Shown one piece after another: positions 7,841 to 9,698 of a DNA stretch of 9,698 nt; the first letter of the stretch is position 1; the number at the start of each line of letters is the position of its first letter. The notes beneath the pieces were generated by a model. That model searched no databases. It was not told the origin of the DNA and saw only the letters and a list, made by a program, of their open reading frames with translations. The position numbers and the translations under genes are program-made. The stretch covers positions 1-9,698 of the forward strand of contig DPSI01000292.1 in NCBI GenBank assembly GCA_003527165.1. Direction: 5' to 3'. The DNA comes from Pseudomonas sp. (lineage in GTDB: Bacteria > Pseudomonadota > Gammaproteobacteria > Pseudomonadales > Pseudomonadaceae).

Positions 7841-7923
7841 TGGCGCCGACTCGTTACAAAGACACCGTCTTTGTAACGAGTCGGTGACCATTCGCTATCC
7901 CTTCGTTACCTGTGGCGCCGACT
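7841..7923. repeat. Short repeated motifs in the gtsA upstream region
   Basis: TGGCGCCGACT occurs twice as an exact 11-bp direct repeat, at 7841-7851 and 7913-7923, 72 bp apart. A second motif, TCGTTAC, occurs at 7851-7857 and 7903-7909 and inverted (GTAACGA) at 7873-7879; two of these three copies are the inner parts of the 18-bp inverted repeat. The copy at 7903-7909 falls about where the -35 element of the gtsA promoter should be. Such clustering is what one expects of regulator half-sites, but the binding protein is unknown. Confidence 0.6.
7846..7884. repeat. Perfect 18-bp inverted repeat with 3-nt centre
   Basis: CCGACTCGTTACAAAGAC (7846-7863) is followed by ACC and then by its exact reverse complement, GTCTTTGTAACGAGTCGG (7867-7884). 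In RNA the stem could grow by one G-U and one C-G pair at its base. It begins 22 bp after the gtrS stop and ends about 47 bp upstream of the proposed gtsA -10 box. No T-run follows on either strand, so it is not a standard intrinsic terminator. It could be an operator for a dimeric regulator, a stabilising 3' hairpin on the gtrS mRNA, or an intergenic repeat unit. Confidence 0.9.
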
Positions 7924-7937
7924 GGCGAGCCTAGAAT
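7910..7937 (+). promoter_or_regulatory. Candidate gtsA promoter with weak -35 box
   Basis: TAGAAT at 7932-7937 matches five of six bases of a sigma-70 -10 box. The -35 region, 16-18 bp upstream (about 7908-7915, e.g. CTGTGG), is poor, which suggests dependence on a regulator. Transcription would begin near 7944, giving a leader of about 47 nt before the gtsA ATG. GltR is a natural candidate because its gene is adjacent and Pseudomonas gts genes are its known targets, but no GltR site is proven here. Confidence 0.5.
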
Positions 7938-7968
7938 CGATGCAACGCAAGCACAGACTTGCACCGAT

Positions 7969-7986
7969 AACAAAAAGAAAAGGAAA
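7969..7986 (+). promoter_or_regulatory. Six-ARN Hfq/Crc-type translational control site on gtsA
   Basis: AACAAAAAGAAAAGGAAA reads as six consecutive ARN triplets (AAC AAA AAG AAA AGG AAA), flanked on both sides by triplets that break the pattern. It ends 4 nt before the gtsA ATG and contains the AAAGGAAA ribosome binding site. The distal face of hexameric Hfq takes one ARN triplet per subunit, and in Pseudomonas Hfq-Crc represses such mRNAs when preferred carbon sources are present. The AAnAAnAA catabolite motif is also matched exactly, at 7969-7976 and 7972-7979. Confidence 0.72.
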
Positions 7987-7990
7987 ACCA

Positions 7991-9241
7991 ATGAACGCGA
8001 TTCATCGTCTGGTTACCGCTGTCTCTCTCGCCTCTCTCGTTCCGTTCGCCCACGCCGGTGAGGTCGAGGTCCTGCATTGGTGGACGTCCGGTGGTGAAAA
8101 GCGCGCCGCCGATACGCTGCAACGACTCGTCGAAGAGCAGGGCCACACCTGGAAGGATTTCGCCGTCGCCGGTGGAGGTGGCGAGGCTGCCATGACCGTG
8201 CTCAAGACCCGCGCCGTCTCCGGCAATGCGCCTGCCGCCGCCCAGATCAAAGGTCCCGATATTCAGGAGTGGGGCGAGTTGGGGTTACTGACCGATCTCA
8301 ACGAAGTGGCCGAACAGGCCAAGTGGGATGAACTGCTGCCCCAGCAGGTTTCGGCCGCCATGAAATACGACGGCGATTACGTGGCCGTGCCGGTTAACGT
8401 GCACCGGGTCAATTGGTTGTGGATCAACCCGGATGTGTTCGAGAAAGCGGGCGCGACGCCACCGCAAAGCCTCGACGAATTCTTCACCGCCGCGGACAAG
8501 CTGAAAGCCGCCGGCTTCATGCCGCTGGCTCATGGTGGCCAGCCCTGGCAGGACGGAACGGTCTTTGAGGATCTGGCGTTGGCGGTCCTCGGTCCGGAGG
8601 ATTTCCGCAAAGCATTCGTCGATCTTGATCGGGATGTGCTGACCGGCGACAAGATGGTCGAGGCGTTCGCCGCGCTGAAAAAGCTGCGTGGTTACGTTGA
8701 TAACAACGCTGCAGGTCGCGACTGGAACAGCGCTACCGCGATGGTTATGAACGGCAAGGCTGGCATGCAGATCATGGGTGATTGGGCCAAGAGCGAGTGG
8801 AGCGCGGCAAACAAGGTCGCCGGTGATGACTATCAGTGCCTGCCGTTCCCCGGCACCCAGGGCAGCTTTGCCTATAACATCGACTCGCTGGCCATGTTCA
8901 AGCTCGGCAACGAGGAAGATCGCAAAGCTCAGAAAGACTTGGCGCGAACCGTTCTGGAGCCAGAGTTCCAGCAGTTCTTCAACCAGAACAAGGGTTCGAT
9001 CCCGGTACGCCTGGATCAAGACATGAGCGAGTTCGACGTCTGCGCTCAGCAATCAATGGAAGACTTCAGATCCGCGGCGCAAGGCCCGGGCCTGGTGCCG
9101 AGTCTGGCCCATGGCATGGCGGCGTCCAGCTATGTCCAGGGTGCCGTGTTCAACGTGGTCACCAACTTCTTCAACGACCCATCTGCCGATCCAAAAAAAG
9201 CGGCGCAGCAACTGGCTGCGGCGATCCAAGCGGTTCAGTAG
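7991..9241 (+). CDS. gtsA: Periplasmic glucose-binding protein of the Gts ABC transporter
   Basis: GtsA captures glucose in the periplasm and delivers it to the GtsBCD ABC importer. The 416-residue precursor belongs to the COG1653 sugar-binding family. It starts with a signal peptide of about 22 residues (short basic N-terminus, hydrophobic core, FAHA cleavage motif), then [20 protein letters not shown] with the Trp30-Trp31 pair. Other conserved segments are [70 protein letters not shown] and NKGSIPVR. Cys283 and Cys351 are the only cysteines in the mature part and may form a disulfide. The start is the ATG at 7991, preceded by AAAGGAAA. An in-frame ATG at 7940 is rejected because it overlaps the promoter and would add a charged extension before the signal peptide. 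An intrinsic terminator follows. Confidence 0.96.
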   Translation: MNAIHRLVTAVSLASLVPFAHAGEVEVLHWWTSGGEKRAADTLQRLVEEQGHTWKDFAVAGGGGEAAMTVLKTRAVSGNAPAAAQIKGPDIQEWGELGLLTDLNEVAEQAKWDELLPQQVSAAMKYDGDYVAVPVNVHRVNWLWINPDVFEKAGATPPQSLDEFFTAADKLKAAGFMPLAHGGQPWQDGTVFEDLALAVLGPEDFRKAFVDLDRDVLTGDKMVEAFAALKKLRGYVDNNAAGRDWNSATAMVMNGKAGMQIMGDWAKSEWSAANKVAGDDYQCLPFPGTQGSFAYNIDSLAMFKLGNEEDRKAQKDLARTVLEPEFQQFFNQNKGSIPVRLDQDMSEFDVCAQQSMEDFRSAAQGPGLVPSLAHGMAASSYVQGAVFNVVTNFFNDPSADPKKAAQQLAAAIQAVQ

Positions 9242-9248
9242 CCTATTT

Positions 9249-9279
9249 GGGCCGTCTCCATCTTCGACGGCCCCTTTTT
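9249..9279 (+). terminator. Intrinsic terminator or attenuator between gtsA and gtsB
   Basis: GGGCCGTC (9249-9256) pairs perfectly with GACGGCCC (9266-9273) around a 9-nt loop, followed by C and TTTTT (9275-9279). It lies 7 bp after the gtsA stop. In ABC transporter operons such hairpins commonly let the binding protein be made in excess over the membrane subunits, by partial termination or by protecting the upstream mRNA. The remaining 130 bp before gtsB holds no gene; I see only a poor promoter-like TTGGAA (9369-9374). Confidence 0.88.
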
Positions 9280-9409
9280 ATTACGAGCAAGCCGGTGCTA
9301 ATTCATCGACTGCCAGCGGCTAGTCCAGCGACCGGCCGTGACGGGCGAGCCGCACCTGTGAATAACGATTGGAACTGCGTATGGGTCTTGTATTTCCTCG
9401 GAGCCAAGC

Positions 9410-9698
9410 ATGAGCTCAACTGCTTTCTTCACCAAAGCATCACCGCTGGATGCCCTGCAGAACTGGTTGCCCAAGCTAGTGCTGGCGCCGAGCATGCTGA
9501 TCGTTCTGGTTGGTTTCTACGGTTACATTTTCTGGACGTTCTTGCTCTCGTTCACCAATTCCCGCTTCATGCCCAGCTACAAATGGGTTGGCCTGCTGCA
9601 ATACGAGCGGCTCTGGAACAACGACCGTCGGTGGGTGGCGAGCAAAAACCCGCTGGTATTTGGTGGCTTGTTCATCACCCTCAGCCTTGTCCTTGGCG
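9410..9698 (+). CDS. gtsB: Glucose ABC transporter permease GtsB, N-terminal part
   Basis: GtsB is one of the two membrane-spanning subunits of the glucose importer. The first 96 residues are present before the window ends. The start ATG at 9410 has GGAG (9400-9403) 6 nt upstream. After a short N-terminus (MSSTAFFTKASPLDALQNWL) comes a hydrophobic segment at about 22-48 (KLVLAPSMLIVLVGFYGYIF, followed by WTFLLSFTNS), as in MalF/UgpA-type permeases. Then comes the conserved KWVGLLQYERLWNNDRRW stretch and a second hydrophobic segment, LVFGGLFITLSLVLG, running off the edge. The gene lies 168 bp after gtsA, on the far side of a terminator-like hairpin. GtsC, GtsD and the porin OprB would be expected downstream but cannot be seen. 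Confidence 0.92.
   Translation, partial: MSSTAFFTKASPLDALQNWLPKLVLAPSMLIVLVGFYGYIFWTFLLSFTNSRFMPSYKWVGLLQYERLWNNDRRWVASKNPLVFGGLFITLSLVLG

Noticed and set aside
7846..7884. The inverted repeat as the intrinsic terminator of gtrS.
   Set aside because: Neither side is followed by a T-run, so a standard Rho-independent terminator is not supported; an RNA 3'-end role of another kind remains open.
7940..7990. An in-frame upstream ATG for gtsA.
   Set aside because: It follows directly on the proposed -10 box, before the likely transcription start, and would put 17 mostly charged residues ahead of a complete signal peptide.
7982..7990. A match of the minus strand (TGGTTTTCC) to the GltR half-site that I recall as tgGTTTTTc.
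   Set aside because: It lies within the ribosome binding site and the A-rich run, downstream of the likely transcription start, so the similarity is better explained by the ARN repeat; my memory of the motif is also not certain.
8285..9052. A 255-codon open frame on the minus strand opposite gtsA.
   Set aside because: It is antisense to a conserved binding-protein gene; the translation shows no domain and no context of its own.

Overview
The window is a chromosomal segment of a Pseudomonas-type gammaproteobacterium. The base composition is GC-rich, the proteins resemble their Pseudomonas counterparts, and the gene order gap / edd-glk-gltR-gtrS / gtsA-gtsB is the classical Pseudomonas glucose (Entner-Doudoroff) cluster. 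I cannot fix the species. A P. stutzeri-like relative is possible but is only an impression. No mobile element, CRISPR array, tRNA or rRNA is visible, and every gene reads as intact except the two cut by the window edges.

Layout. (1) Positions 2-1163, plus strand: the end of scpA, then scpB, the kleisin and its partner in the SMC-ScpAB chromosome-segregation complex. (2) Positions 1175-2683, minus strand: gap (glyceraldehyde-3-phosphate dehydrogenase) followed 45 bp downstream by mgsA (methylglyoxal synthase), converging on scpB with an 11-bp gap. (3) Positions 2684-2805: a 122-bp divergent control region between gap and edd, with two HexR-like operators and a candidate gap promoter. (4) Positions 2806-7823, plus strand: edd, glk, gltR, gtrS, tightly packed (4-bp overlap, 41-bp gap, 17-bp overlap) and probably one operon. 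(5) Positions 7824-7990: a 167-bp control region with a perfect 18-bp inverted repeat, short repeated motifs, a good -10 box, and a run of six ARN triplets over the gtsA ribosome binding site. (6) gtsA, an intrinsic terminator, then the start of gtsB, which runs off the window.

How the genes work together. Glucose entering the periplasm is bound by GtsA and imported by the Gts ABC transporter (GtsB is one permease subunit). Glk makes glucose-6-phosphate. Edd dehydrates 6-phosphogluconate to KDPG. Gap oxidises the glyceraldehyde-3-phosphate released from KDPG, and MgsA can drain dihydroxyacetone phosphate to methylglyoxal. GtrS and GltR are a two-component system known in P. aeruginosa to control glucose uptake and catabolism. 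The zwf, pgl, eda and hexR genes are not in the window.

This is mostly a well-known locus. I do not see an undescribed multi-gene system. The parts most worth a second look are non-coding: the inverted repeat and repeated motifs upstream of gtsA, the six-ARN Hfq/Crc-type site on the gtsA start region, a weaker such site at gltR, and the gap-mgsA pairing.
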